Assembly (NCBI GenBank): GCA_946406115.1
Contig: OX291553.1
Location: 1,927,001 to 1,991,000 of the forward strand
Source: Apoda limacodes
Lineage: Eukaryota > Arthropoda > Insecta > Lepidoptera > Limacodidae
DNA: 64,000 nucleotides
Direction of reading: 5' to 3'
The translations under genes were made by a program, and so were the position numbers. Under the pieces are notes generated by a model that saw only the letters and a program-made list of their open reading frames with translations, ran no database searches and was not told where the DNA came from. This document shows positions 12,681 to 26,500 of the stretch, piece after piece; position 1 is the stretch's first letter, and each line of letters opens with the position of its first letter.

Positions 12681-13329
12681 TACGTACCGCTCTTCCCGCT
12701 CATGACTGCCCGCCAGCCTTGCACATCATAAATGCATCATCATTATTATTTTGCTGCGATGTTATTTTAAAACTGCGATATCTCCTCAGATATTCATTGA
12801 AATCGAATGAGGTAAAGGGCAATTTTGTTTAATTTTGTTAATACATAAATGAATCTCCATGGGTTACGGGCATTGGGCCCTAGCACAAAGACCCCAATAA
12901 AGAGAGAATCGATCGAGACTTTATGACATTTGTTCTACCTCCTCTGATATTTTACACTTACCTAACGACCAACTTCCTCATACTGATACTATAAAACACA
13001 ATATACAAACAAACTCAGCCATTGTGGTTCATACTAAATCCTGTCGTTTTCTAAATGTCACAAAACTGAAATCTGGAAAAGGTAGGTAGGACTGGGATAT
13101 TCAGACGGAAGCGGCGGATTAAGAAACGATGACGACAATGATAATTAACTTTGTAAGCTAACTTCTTTGGGACTAACATATTTATTATCTTTAAGATTAT
13201 TTATTTTTGTTCGTTTATAAAAAAAACCTTTAAAATTTTTTATTTTCAGATCTTAAAAGATTGTCTATTCAACAACTTGATGAAAGTCAGAGTCAATGTG
13301 ACTCGTCACCAAGCTTGTGAACTTACCTA

Positions 13330-14040
13330 CGTGTGGCATGCATTGCATTTTGTAAACAACCCTTGTATAAATTGCAGCACGTAAGTTCGTTAGTACTATA
13401 GACCGTACTGTACTTGCGCAGACGACCGCCATTTGGGTTTAACTTACGAGCCGCGAACTATACCCTGCTTAGGATTTGTATGACATACGCATGTTGGACT
13501 AAGCCTTTTTGGCTTAATATTACTTAATTACCTTAGATTTAGCTGGTCGAGCGACGGAGCGGACGTATCTGCTTCATACAAAAAACATATCCGGTGTCAT
13601 ACTGAATTCTTAAATTATTATTTTTTCGATCAGTTGAACACCAAAGCTGCACTTTATTTGCATAATTTGCTTTTCATCAGCACATACTTAATGACGGCGG
13701 CGTCGGCGTCGGGGATATAAGTCCCACATTGTATTTTGGAGGGCTCCAATTGTTTCCAACTGTCTTCACTAATGTGATTTAATTCCGGGTTCAGATTAAG
13801 ACAGGATTATATCCATGCAGAAGGATGTGCTAAGAAAACCAAATAATTTACTTTTTCGTACTCGTAGGATTCAAATAATAATAACAGACAACAACTAAAT
13901 GTAAATGTGAAACTGTTATTAAAAAACAAAAGTCTTAGTTATTACACAGTAAATTAGTTTTAAGGCAGTTACAACTGTTAATCTTAGACATTTTTTTATG
14001 ATACCAGTAAAAATTGTAACTAATGTCACAAGCTCAAGGT
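13330..14040. other. Intergenic stretch between the Myb/SANT-like relic and the receptor gene
   Basis: No coding signal is recognised. The two flanking loci end toward each other here (plus-strand stop at 13320, minus-strand stop at 14051), so both 3' ends and their polyadenylation signals should lie in this 700-bp stretch. Confidence 0.4.
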
Positions 14041-14050
14041 GTTTTTAAAT

Positions 14051-14535
14051 CTACACATTAATAGATTTCAGAAACATGAAATATGAAAAAGTTGTTTTCA
14101 GTACCTGCAACAGAGAAAAGTAACTCTGTGAAATACAGTCACAACTACTTTCGTAAACCCTTCTATACAAGTTTCTGGTATCGGGTTACAGGAAAATGGT
14201 TTTACAGTTTCCATATACAGAGTGACACCAATCTTCAAGAGGTAAGTAATAATTTTTATTGGTTTGAATATTTGGTTACAAAATTTTTTTACCACTTAGT
14301 GTGGTCCCTATATCATTTGCAATTTGTTATTTAAGATTGAATTTCAATTTTGTAATATCATTTTTAATTAAATGTTTACCGCAGTCATGGTCTGTACCCC
14401 TACGGGCATGACGCCGATGGCTGTCACCGTGATCGGGATCTGGATCCTCCGCAGGAAGAACAACACCATGCGCTGGTTGCTGGTGTCCATACCCTCCCAT
14501 GGCACAAAGTACACGGAGTCCATTAACTTCTCACT
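14051..14535 (-). CDS. Odorant receptor exons 6 and 7 (C-terminus, TM7)
   Basis: Exon 6 (14535-14380, 52 codons) starts after GTTTGAGGACAG and ends before GTAAAC. It encodes SEKLMDSVYFVPWEGMDTSN and ends GVMPVGVQTMTA. Exon 7 (14104-14051) follows the acceptor TTTTCTCTGTTGCAG and encodes VLKTTFSYFMFLKSINV and a stop. The PWE-MD and LKTTFSYF motifs are the most conserved part of the family. Open frames on the plus strand over these exons are antisense shadows: apparent AG/GT sites at 14100 and 14250 can mislead, but the plus reading has no family resemblance. Confidence 0.9.
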
Positions 14536-17500
14536 CTGTCCTCAAACAAAAATTAAACTTGATATGTAATTACTACTGCCATCGGATGGCAAATCGCTGT
14601 ATTTCCAATACATTAGTTTTGGGCTATTGGCTGATCCGAATAACGTGTTTAGCACTAGGCAAAAAAAAGATTTCAGTTTTATTTAAGATTTCAGTACTAC
14701 ATGTCTTTATTTTTATATCGTCAAGGTATGAAAGTAACGACCTGGCAGGCGTGTTGTGATTCCGTATTCATAAACTTAATTTTTAAAAATGTGAAAAAAT
14801 TTGCAATTTTTTACATAATATTAAAAGGCTGTAATTTTGGTATGTACTCACTGACCCACGACTCCATTTACGAAATACAGATGAACCAAGAAATACCACA
14901 AAAATATATCATATTAATTAAAGAGTCAAATCAAAATCAGAACAATTCAGCTTAATAATGTTGAAATATGGTCCAGAAGGACTGAGATAAGGCGACCATA
15001 TATCTCCCTAACTATTTCAGCTTTTTCTTGCAGATATCTGTAAGATAAATATAAATGGACGTATCAATCAATCAACTCAAATTTGCCAATGATGTACTTT
15101 TTTAGGAAAACGCAATGGAATGAAAAAACCTCAACCCAACTAGCAGAACAAAGTAAGACTTATTATGAATTTATTTAAAAGCAAAGTAATGACAAACGGG
15201 ATTTTAACGAAAATTAACTTGGAGAAGCACGAAATAAAATAATACGTTTATCTTAGACAAAGTATCCCATCAAAACAGAAAAAAACCAAGGAGATACAGA
15301 AAAGAATATCGAACAGTTGGTCGTGATATTGGTGATGAAAAGTAAGTCTATGCCAATGTCAATAAAAAGAAAAGTTAATCATTCATGTATAGTATTAACA
15401 TATGTGTGTGAAACATGGGCAGTCATAAGGCATAACTAGAAGTCTGTCAACACTCATGAAATTGAGCATGAAATATGTAATATTAAAATATAAATAAGAC
15501 TTACTGACAGATTCTCAAAGCTGTAGATGTGACATAGAAAATACGCAACTTTAAATGGCGTTGGACAGGTCATATAATGAGATCGAGGGAACCAAAATAG
15601 ACGTTCTTTAACAGTCCCCTGGGATGTCAAAAAGTAAGAAGTATGTAGAGAATGCCTAAAGAATAGCAAAATACTGTGTTTGAATAGAACAATGTGGAGC
15701 AGGTCCATGTCAAAAGACAACGTAATTAAGAAAATGTTACCGATTAGATTAAAAGATAATTGAAGTTCATGGGAAAATGATAAGAGAATAAAAACTATTT
15801 TTTGTTATTATGTGCCAGAACGTAGCTAAGGATTCTAGAGTAGAATTCTGAGCATAGTGAGGAATCTTTAAGTAAAATCCTGAGCACCGAAAAATTTTGT
15901 TGTTAAAAATATTTTGCAAACGAGTGTAGGTAGACTACAATACACTTAAGGTGCTTTTCATACCCTTCTATTAAAAAATCAAAAATCAAATGCTTTCAGA
16001 TAGAACTCATAAGCATAATTCTGTCTGTCTGTCTATCTGAAATGGCATATTAATGTATAAAGTATCTTAAAGTGAAAACATTTAAGAACTTAGTTCGCGC
16101 GTCTTTCTTTTACTTTTCGATACTGTTTTTATTATTGTTGGGCTAGAATATTTTGTTCAAACAACATTTTTGTAGTATCTCATTACTAACCACTGTAAAT
16201 GATTATTGAAGAACCAATTAACGTTATTCGAATAGATAGAATAAAAAATATATTGTACTTTTAGTCTGTAAAAAAATACAAAATAAATCTTTTAACGACT
16301 AAGGCTCTAAATACTAATCAGCAACCAATACAAAACTAGTAGTGGGAACCAAATATTCAAATATTATCCTTTCTTAAATCAATATGTAGATCTTGAGATA
16401 GTCTGCTGGAACCCCTTTAAGCTTTTCATCTGTTCATGTCAATCAGAGCAGTAGCAACACGGAGAAGAAACCCCAAATGATCTAATTTACCATTATTTCT
16501 TTTGTGCAATCGCCATGCATTATGATCGGTAAGATCAATCATGTGGATTAACAATGGCACATACCATTTTTCCCCTTATTCCCACTCTGTAGTGGGAAAT
16601 GTTTTAATCTGATCAGTCTACCCCCACGGCAACTAACGCCGGCTGATCAATCGTTATGTTTTTTACTTTGGGAAAATATTTTGGCAGGTTGCATAGGATT
16701 CAACCCTATAACATTTGGTGATAAACTAAAAATATTGTTATCATTCCATTTGATACTGATAAACTTGTTGTCATCCGTAACCCTATAGTCCAATGCACCT
16801 CTTTCTTTTTTTTTTAATAACTTCGATTTCATTAGAGGACAATTAGAAGTCATGTTCTCACAAATAGTTCCAGTGCAACGTAATCCCTTCTTAGTTTTTT
16901 TACACCACTACGGTGGCAAACAAGATAACGGTTCGCCTGATGGTAACGGTCACTGTAGCTAATGGACGCTTGCAACACCAGGGCTTACAGTCGCGACTCC
17001 GACGCTTACTATAGTTCTTAAAGAAAACCTTGGCAGGAACGCTACCATTTCAGTTCTAAACTGTGAGAATGAATTCCCTGCCAATGGCAAGCGGTGTGTT
17101 GGTAGAAAGTTGCCGTGGGCATCATTTTGAACAATTCCTCAGAACATATCCCGTTGTATAAGCGGTCCCGTTGTATACTGTGGCCAATACACACACACAG
17201 AGGCAAAGACTCTCCTCTGATTTAAGGGTTCAATACGGCAAGTGAGTTTGGGATTGTTGACAGTTCTCACAGCCCTCCGTTGAACCGAGTCAAAATACCC
17301 AGCTGGTATCCGAGTGCACCCGCACAACGATAGCAGTAGTACTCCATATGAGGCCGAACTTGCGACTTGTAAAGCAGCAAATTTTGCCCCGACGTAAAGT
17401 ACTGCTTTGCTCTGTTCAGTACACCAAGTTTTTTGGACGCCAGCTTCACCTTATCTTGCAAATGATCTCAGAACTAAACATTGCTGGAGATGTCAACACC

Positions 17501-20500
17501 AAGGATCCCAATGCTCTTGTAGATGTAGAGGGGAGTGTTCCGAATTGTGGGACCACAGTAAATGCTTTTTTTAGCGCAGTGAATGCGCAGACTTGTGTCT
17601 TTATGGGGTTGAATCGGTAAATCCACAACGGAATAAGGGATGCTTGCACGACCCGTGTAATAAGCGTCTCCAGTACTGACATATGCATAGCAATGTAAGT
17701 TGTTGATGGCCAACATGTCATTGATGTGCATTAGAAACAGCGTAGAAGACAGCACAGAGCCTTGCGAGACACCAGAATTAATGTCCATGCTATCAGAGCA
17801 ACTACCGTCAACTAAGGCTCGTATGCGTCTGCCGGACAAAAATCTACCCATTTGCACAAATGTACGTTGCTATTTTTGTATTTTATATTTTTTTAATGGC
17901 CTATAATTGGTTACACGAAATAAATAAATAAATAAACCCTCGGGCACTCCGTTAGATGGCGACTTCGATAGAAGACCCCGGAGCCAGACCCGATCGAACG
18001 CCGTCGCTATGTCCAGGCTACATGCCAATCCCCCTCCTCTGACTCTCAATGGTTAGTGCCCACCGGGTTGGGTGCCATAGCCACTGACCAATAATATTCC
18101 AATAAAACATTTCATTCCTCCGATAGTTATATCCGTAGTTTGGTTTTTTTGACAGCATACTGATTGCTTGCATTTAATAGCAGCATGTAATTCAGTTAGT
18201 AGTTGCTAAGTAGGTTTTATAAAATTTCATTTAAATAGGTAAACCGTGTCATTTTTAACCCTGGGAATATTTGGTCTAAGTATAGGGTCAGATGTTTTCG
18301 ACATATTTTCTTAATAATTAGCTTTAATTCTGTTGAATAACTGTGTGTTTTCATACCAGCTGACGCAGAAAGTTTTGCGAAAAATTGTTTTTATGTATAA
18401 GGTACTGGCCACTTGTAATTATTTTGAAAATTTTGGTTATTTGAATGTAGAAATACCATTCTTCGAATTTTGAATTTCCCTCCAAATTTTTTGAGAGCCA
18501 AATTAAATTATCGTGTTTAATTTAAAAAAGGGATTTGCATGGAGAACGTTGTCGTGCGATGATTTTCTACGATTTTAAATGTGGCCTTAAACCTGATGCG
18601 TCATTTGATCGACTTCAAATGGCTTTTATTGATTAAGGACCTTCAAAAGCAACCATCTACCGTTAGCATAGCAAGTTCAAGCGCGGTTGCCTTACTTTGG
18701 GCGATGAACAAATGTCACGGAAGAAAGTGTGCTGACAGTAAAAAAAAATATTCAAGAAAACAGGCGAATTACATACGAAGAGATTCAGCATACACTGCAG
18801 ATTGGTTCGGGAAGCGTTCACAAGATTCTATACGAGCTCCTTCGCGTGAGGAGGATAGTTTCGCGCTGGGTGCACAACCTCACCGAAGCTCAGAAGCAGA
18901 CCCGTGTGGAGTGGTGCCCTGATATGATTAAAAAATTTAAAGCAGCTCGGCGCGTTTACGACATTGTGACAGGTGACGAATCCTGGATTTATCAATACGT
19001 CATTCAACAGTTTGGCTGTTTCAAAACGAACCAACGCCTACGAAAGTGAAACGATCGAGAAGCGCAGGGAAAAGTTTGATCGTTAGATTTTTATCTTTGA
19101 CAGGGTATCTGGTTTCAATTCCATTACGAGACCAAAGCAGCATCAATGCCGAATGGTATACTACAAAATGCCTGTCAGAAGTTTTGTCTGCAATTAGCAA
19201 CAGACGACTGAGCACCGGGCTCCGCGGGGTACTGCTTCACCATGACATCAAAACGAGGGACTTCCTGGACACCACACTGGTTACTGGTCTTGGCTCACCC
19301 TCCTTACAGTCCTGATCTGGCATTGTGTTACTTATTTTTATTCCCTTAAAAAAAAAATCAGCTGAAAGTTTTCATCGCCGGAAGACGCGCGAGCAGCGTT
19401 CGAGAAGGCCGTGGAAGAGGTGTCTGCGGCGGACTGAAAAAAATGTTTCGAAAATTGTTTCAGACGCATGAAACTTTGTATACAGGTTGGTGGAATTTTC
19501 TTTGAAAAGATTTAATTAAAATATGTTATCCATAGAAGTTAGTGTTTAAGTTGCAGCCAGAAGATGACGAGGCACTAACGCCGAACCACTTCCTGATCGG
19601 TGGCTCGGGCAGAGTGCCGCTGCCAGGCACCCTCGACGACGGCGACCTCATCGGCTGTAGTCACTGGCGAAAGTCACAACGCCTGGCTGACCAATTCTGG
19701 GCGCGCTGGGTGCGCGAGTACCTACTCACACTCCAACACCGGCGGGAGCCCAATGGGCGAGGGCCCGAGATCGAGGTGAACGACGTCGTGCTCATCGTTG
19801 ACCCAAATCTACCAAGAAACACCTGGCCGAGGGGTTTTGTCATCCATAAGTACCCTGGACCAGACGGCCGCGTACGAGTTGTCGACGTGCGCACACAAGG
19901 CGGAGTACTTCGCCGACCAACAAAACGGCTGGTTATCTTGCCATCGAGACCGGCGCGAGTGTAAGGCCATCGAACTGTGAGACTGCGGCCGACAGAGATC
20001 ATCGAAACAGCTGCGCTATCCGTCACGCGAACATCAATAACCTCACAGCACACGGCATTACGGCGGGAGTATGTTCCGGATAGCCACTTCAAACAGGTAC
20101 ATTGTTGACCAATAAGTATTTCAGTGAAAAGTGAAAGTGTTCTGATTTAATAGTTCTCATTTGGTAAATAGTAAATTCTTAAGTATATTGTTTCAAACTA
20201 ATGTGACAGTGTAAAAATAGGTATTTCTAAATGTATTCATTGAAGTTTCGTGTTTATGTTAATTTACTATGTAAGTTAATAATAATACCACATTTATAGC
20301 TGCGTGCTCTGATTGGTCGACTTGTTCTTCTATTATTCGCTACGAGGGCGAAACTAGGTCCGGGTGTCGGGGTAAGAGGGTGAGCGTCTTACCCCATGAC
20401 CCGGGCAGATGCTCAAAGGGTACAAAAACACCCCTACTTTACAGGGACCCAGATGGACTTGTCGTAAGACAGAAGTTTTACTCTAGCCGCCAACAGGCGG

Positions 20501-23500
20501 GCACCCTATCAGTCACTACTCAGGGTAATAAGCTCCCGAGGGAGAGCTCTGCCCTCGGGAGGTCGCGAATGCAGCGGGGCGATATTCCTAATATGTGGAA
20601 ATGGGCTATTATCCGCTCGGTCGAACAACCGTGTCGCAAGACGGGCTATAAAGTCGCCGAGCGGTTCGGTCTTAGTATCCTTGGTGATGACGGAATTACG
20701 GACATAACGCCCGGCTCCCGTAATGTAGCGCAGCGACTTGCTTGCTTGGCTGCCTACTACTCCCTGGCTTTGCAATACCTACTCTCATCGTTCGTCATAG
20801 TACACAGCAAAATTAAATTTTATTTTCACCACTACGGGACTCGAGGTGGGACGAACGTGCACTTGTACATCGGGGTTCGGTATAGCTACAGTACATACAG
20901 TCCACGTATAGTCAGCAGTGAACCAGCGCACCTCCTACGTCACGTCTCGCACAAATTTTAATTTGACAATCACCATGAATTGCAGCTTATAAATAATCAG
21001 ATAAATATTATATTGTGACATTTAATTTTTATTATTAAATTCATTAGTAACAAATAATAAATAATGGCTACCCAGGGTAATGGGCTTGAAATGGCAGCGG
21101 GTGACTACAGTTGCCCAACAAACATACAACTTAACCGCTGCAGGCAACTCTGGTTTCCCCATACACTAATTCAGAAAATCTTACAAATGACAAATTAATG
21201 CCGCAAACGGACGCACTAATGGCACTTTATCGTTACAACAATAGCAACACTGGCCAATTGTAATAAAAAAAACTTGCAATAGACATAAAATAATGATCAA
21301 TAGCACTGTAACCCGGCAACAGTGTAACGCAAATAAATAATAATCAAGCTAGTTAAGGGTTAGAAAATATTATAATTAAACAAAATTAATATTATTTTTG
21401 CGACGAGTCGTTCTCATGTACCGCCCATGAACGGAGCGCCGGGTGGTATGAAGCGCCAGCTGATGCTTCGCACGTTGACTTCCTCTTCTGTGGCTTTAAG
21501 TGCGGCTTTCTTCATCTCGGCATCAGCTCCATGAAAATTGGTTCCGTTGTCAGACCAAATTTCTGTTGGACAACCCCGTCGAGCTATCATGTGGCGTAGT
21601 GCGAGAATAGCAGAATCAGTGGATAATGATGCTGTCATCTCCAGATGCACGGCGCGCGTACTTAGGCACGTAAATAGCGGGACGTACCTTTTGTGATGCT
21701 GTCTTCCTATGGTGACGCTCAGCGGTCCAAAATAGTCAACGCCTGTATATGTGAAAAGACGTTGGTGGTGTGCGAGACGAACCGGTGGTAAATCTCCTGT
21801 AGGTGGCAATGTCAGTTTTGCTTTTCTAATTCGGCATAGTAAACAATTGTTAATAACTTTCTTCACCGTAGGCCGAAGTCTTTAAATCCAATACTGTTGT
21901 CGGCATTCATTTACTGTAGTTTCGACACCGGCGTGTTGTAATTTTATGTGTACGCTGAGATGTAAAGCTGAGTTATTCTGTGATCGCCGTGTAGTACAAC
22001 TGGGTTTTTTTGCTTGTTTGCCACTTCAGTTGCAGCGTCAATTCTCCCGCGCAGTCGCAGAGTGCCGTCTACGAGCGACACAGCAAGTGACTTAGGGCTC
22101 GATGCTGCTATCTCTTTTACTCGTTCTAAGTCTTTAAGGTCGTCTGGAAACGATTCTCGCTGCACTATGTTGAATAATATTATTTCTGCGCGTTGCAATA
22201 AGTTTGTTTCGATGCAAAAAATACTATTTTTTTCTTTTTTCAATTGTGAATGCGTTTTTTGACCTGTAAAATTCTTTTTTGTCTTATTTTGCCAGCCTGG
22301 GTCGCCTTTTTCTGATTTACCATCTTAGTATTATTAAAAAAAAAAAAAAACTTAATTAATTATTTTGATTAACGTTTCATTTACTTCCCCAACGTCACTA
22401 CAGTGTCTGCTTACGCTAAATATTAGCGAAGTGTCATCAGCAAATAGCACTATTTTGGAGTGCCTGTCTACATAGAATGGTAGGTCATTGATGTAAATGA
22501 GGAATAAAAATGGACCCAGTATTAAACCCTACGGTACCCCCACTTTAACATTAGATGTCACAGTATGTTTACCATTTATAACTACACTAGCAACCTGCCC
22601 CGGCTTCGCACGGGTGCAATGGTGATACTAAATATACTACAGAATGTCTTTATACATATACAACGTTCACAGCTTTTTTGTTATTAGACAATACAAACAT
22701 GTTTTCTTTAGATGTTACTCTTGAAAGAGCGATATATAATTCAAATCTAAGCCTGCAACGTTGAAAGTTTGACTCTGCTATTTATTAATGGTCATTGCAA
22801 AAATCTTTACTGGATCAATACATCTTCTCCGGTACCACATCGGGTGAGTATTGTGCACTTTATTATAAAAGTTTTAAGTGATTTTACCTGCAAACGCGTG
22901 CCATTGCAAAGTTCCGTGATAGTTACACAGTTGTAATTTTCACAGAAGAAGTATTTCTGTTGACGCTATAACAATAAATACTAAAGAATAAAATTAAATA
23001 AATATTTAAGGGGGCTCCCATACAACAGACGTGATTTTTTTGCTCGATTCAGTCCCATATTGATAGCGGCAATAGGGAGACTCTTAAAATATTTACACAA
23101 TATTCAGTTATATAGTCACTTTAAAAATAAATAAATAAAACAAATATTGAAGGGGGGCTCCCATACAACAAACGTGATTATTTTTCCGGTTTTATAGACC
23201 CTTCGTGCGCGAGTCCGACTCGCACGGCCGATTTTTATTAACTGTTTTTTGTTTTTTAAGGGCAGACTTATTTTAAATAAAACAGTTGCAATAAATTTTT
23301 GCTATAACTCTTCTATCTATAGTCATCTCATAACTAGGCTATTGTTTTTATTCTTATTTGTAACAACAATCCCAGACATGTTTCATCTTCTGTAAAGATT
23401 ACATAAACAGGGGTTTGAACACCAATGGTAGAAATTTAATAACATTCCTTTGCAGTCCTCATTACAAGTGCATTTTCGATCTGGTATCTGAAACTTTATA

Positions 23501-26500
23501 GATTTTTCTTTTTATAAGACTCGTAGTCATCTTGTTAAATAGTTTTTATTTTCAAGTATTTTAATATTTATACTTCTTAATTTATCTTATTATGGCCAAG
23601 AAAAATAATGGTAAATATTAATTATATAAACTGTGCACTAAAAACAAACGACCAACTGTCTACCATTGTGTAGTAACAGTAAAAGTCAATTATAACAATA
23701 GTGCTAACAAGCCTGATTGTAAGCGGCCACTGAAGCCTTTAAACGCTTGCAACATATATATAACTTGTATATCACGTCTACGCTTAGCATATCTCAAGAA
23801 AAGAAGGAATTATTAGACGTTTGCTAGAGCAAAAGAAAGAGCTCGTTTTAATTACTGCAACTGTGCCCAAAGTGCACTTTTAAAAAGTGTGCTGTAAGGT
23901 ATTGACATATTTTATTTGGTACTCCTCTAAGTAAATTTTCGTTTCGATCCCGTTCGTCATAACTTTGATTTTAGATACATTCATATTGAGTCCTATGTTT
24001 CGTTGTTCCGTAGCCAAATGGAAAAAATGGAACCTTTATTAATTTATCATGTTTGTCAATCCGTTCGCTCGTATGTCACAGCCTTATAATTCCATCGTCG
24101 TTAGGTATAATGTTATTTTATAAGGATGTGTCTTTGCACATGAAATTTTCAAAAACAAATGCACGGAGTCTTGTAACTTTCATACTTGGTACCTGGAATG
24201 TTAGCCTTACAAGTGAAACACCGAACCAGGAGATTTCTTTAAGTAGAAACCTTTTAATAGGTAAATTTGCCGCCAATTCGCCGCGTTCACATGTCAATTT
24301 CTTTTTACTTTTTTAAATTGATTTAGTGGCGCATTCTTTATGTTGGATCAGTCCGAAATCGAAATAAATCTTGATGAGATATCTTTTTGGTTATCAATCT
24401 TCGGATTTTTCCAAGATTTGGTCGCATATCATTGGATATTTCAAAAAAAGTATTTAACGTAACATCTTGCAGAAAATAAGTGAAAAAATATACTCCACGT
24501 TCTTCTAACATATAATTAAATAAAAAGCTTTGGATAAAAATAATAAAAGTAAAATTTTAAACAATGTGTATTTTCGACGATTGGATAAATATCAAGTTAC
24601 TGAAAATGTGAAGAATTCTTTTCAAATTATATTTACCATGTGTCCAATGATTTCAAAAACGATCGAAGTCTGCATCAGCTGTCCGAATAATGTGATTGTG
24701 AGGGTCCCATAGCGGGTCAGAGTATTCAAATCCTGTAAATAAATATCTATTACAAGACTTGTAATTTTGCAACATTTTTTTTCCAATTGTATATATGTTA
24801 TTCTTTTTTTATACGAAACAAGATAAAACTTACACCTTCAGAGCATTCCAACAACAGTAAGCAACCACAAACCAAATGAAACAAATTGTAGATTGCCAAC
24901 GAAGGGCCAAATAGCTCCGACATGTTGTCAGTAAAACTGTAACGGAATCAAAAAGTAGTAGCAAGTAGTACCTAGATAATGTATCAATACCATAAAACAA
25001 TCTAAAAATTGATAGGTGGTTCACGGACTGTATGTAAGTGCACTGACGTGATGTACCATAATAAACTCATTGCGTTTAATAATTCAAAACGATGTAGTTA
25101 TTTTTAATAAAGAGCACTACACTAATGAAACAACCAAACTTTTTACAAATAGAACAAAAAAAACAGCATAATCAAGTCGCTTGGCGCATGCCCATGATTA
25201 TAAAAATAACAGGATTTTTTTTACCTGACAATAAATCTATGATGTTCAACGCAATCCTTTAACCGTTGAAAGATCTCTTCGTTTTCATCTTTGTCGAATT
25301 TCATAAGTGCTTGATTCTTCGGTTGGGGTAACACTTCCAGTTTATTTATTAGCACTTTTATGTGACCGATTATTTGAAACACCATTAACGACATAAGTAA
25401 GTCGAAACAACAAATACACACTCCGCATTCAAATGATGCTATCAAATTTATAGCTGAAACTGGGTAATAGTAAGGTGATGGATCGAACCGCGGAAACAAA
25501 TAGTACACCGAATAAAAAATTGAAGTATTGGTTTCAACGTTCTTATCGAAGAACCCCATATTATAATTGCTATATAGTGGAGCTAAGTTGAACAAAATAG
25601 TTGTGCAGCACAGGGTGGTCATCAGATATGTGGAGTAATATGATGATACTTTGTCGATGGTCCCGAACATCTGATATAAACAAATATAAAATCAACTGAT
25701 AGTCTAAAATACAAATATTTATAGGCATAACATAATCTACTATTTAATAGCCTTACAAAAATTACCTTTCCGTAGAAACCGCCTCTGTTTTTAAAATTAT
25801 ACAAGTGAAATTCAAAAAAGAAACGTTTTATTAAAACTGAATATCCTTTTAAGTTGACCACAGCGATTCGTGCCTGAAAATGTAATTAAAAATTACAAAT
25901 AAATAAAAAAAAAATAAGTAATTTGTGTTTCTTTTTTTAGTTATATGAACTGCTAAAATAGTATTGACAATAATCAATCAAACCGGTAAAAAGTCGGTAA
26001 TGTGTATTTATGTAAAAAATTATGTAAGTATATTTAGTGCGAGCGAGTGTAGGTATTTAATAGTGAGTAAAAGTTATTTGTTATGCAAGCCTTTGCTTCA
26101 TGGCGTGAGTGCCTATATTGAATTCGCATTTGGAACCTCTCTGGCACTGGGCGGCCGATGGTGGATTGCAGAAGGTTATTAATGCTATAGGTTATTATAT
26201 TATTATACTTGTACCTATGTAATTTTATACATATATGTATATTTTTTCTAGTAGTATCAATTTTTGATACACCGTGTTTGAATGTAAATCAGTTTTAAGT
26301 TCAGAGTACAAGTCTTCGCCCTGTAATTTTAAATGTAAACTAGTGTGTGTAAATCTCAATATGAATTGGATTTATATTTTGTTGCTTTACTGCACACATT
26401 GTAACTAATACGATCGAAGTTTTATTGGAGTTGCTTGAGTGTGTCATGCTTTCTCAAAGTCTCTGCGGTGGTGGCATGTGCATCGGGTCGTTTCGTTCCC

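Larger units (their letters stand above)
10044..13320 (+). pseudogene. Myb/SANT-like DNA-binding domain gene relic, four exon-like blocks
   Basis: Four blocks read in order on the plus strand. Block A (10044-10143) encodes HGDNNKPSKHARGRI...HWEQLTNLLNADPT. Block B (about 10280-10471) encodes GWSDFKNHTKKKAAKIDQA, TGGGP, LKLTELEEMVL and, one base out of frame, IGPQAATGLNGLIEVGF. These resemble the Myb/SANT-like (MSANTD/Myb_DNA-bind_5) domain common in insect multigene families. Block C (10616-10736) is flanked by TTTACAG and GTAATTTT and is Ser/Thr-rich. Block D (13250-13320) follows TATTTTCAG and ends in TGA. B-C and C-D splice phases agree (0, then 1). Block B has an in-frame TAG (about 10376) and a +1 frameshift, and the A-B junction could not be resolved. 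I call it a pseudogene, though a sequencing error is possible. LINE fragments fill the C-D intron. Confidence 0.6.

Noticed and set aside
14083..14334. A plus-strand exon flanked by TTTTCAG and GTAAGTAAT
   Set aside because: The minus strand over the same bases gives the conserved last exon of the odorant receptor (LKTTFSYF and stop) and its intron; the plus reading has no relatives I recognise.
14372..14569. A 65-codon plus-strand frame rich in GC
   Set aside because: It is the antisense shadow of receptor exon 6 (VPWEGMD...GVQTMT).
20380..20961. A 193-codon plus-strand frame
   Set aside because: The minus strand of the same region carries a recognisable Jockey-type C-terminal segment, so the plus frame is a GC-driven shadow.
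11262..22575. One LINE split by a 10-kb insertion (pieces at 11.3 and 22.4 kb)
   Set aside because: The two RT pieces overlap by about a dozen codons around the TVTSNV word, so they are separate copies; receptor exons also lie between them.
23370..23510. Possible receptor C-terminal exon (GVQT-like word) or Cys-rich peptide on the minus strand
   Set aside because: It contains a stop and lacks PWE-MD and LKTTFSYF; the better C-terminal exons are at 14380-14535 and 14051-14104.
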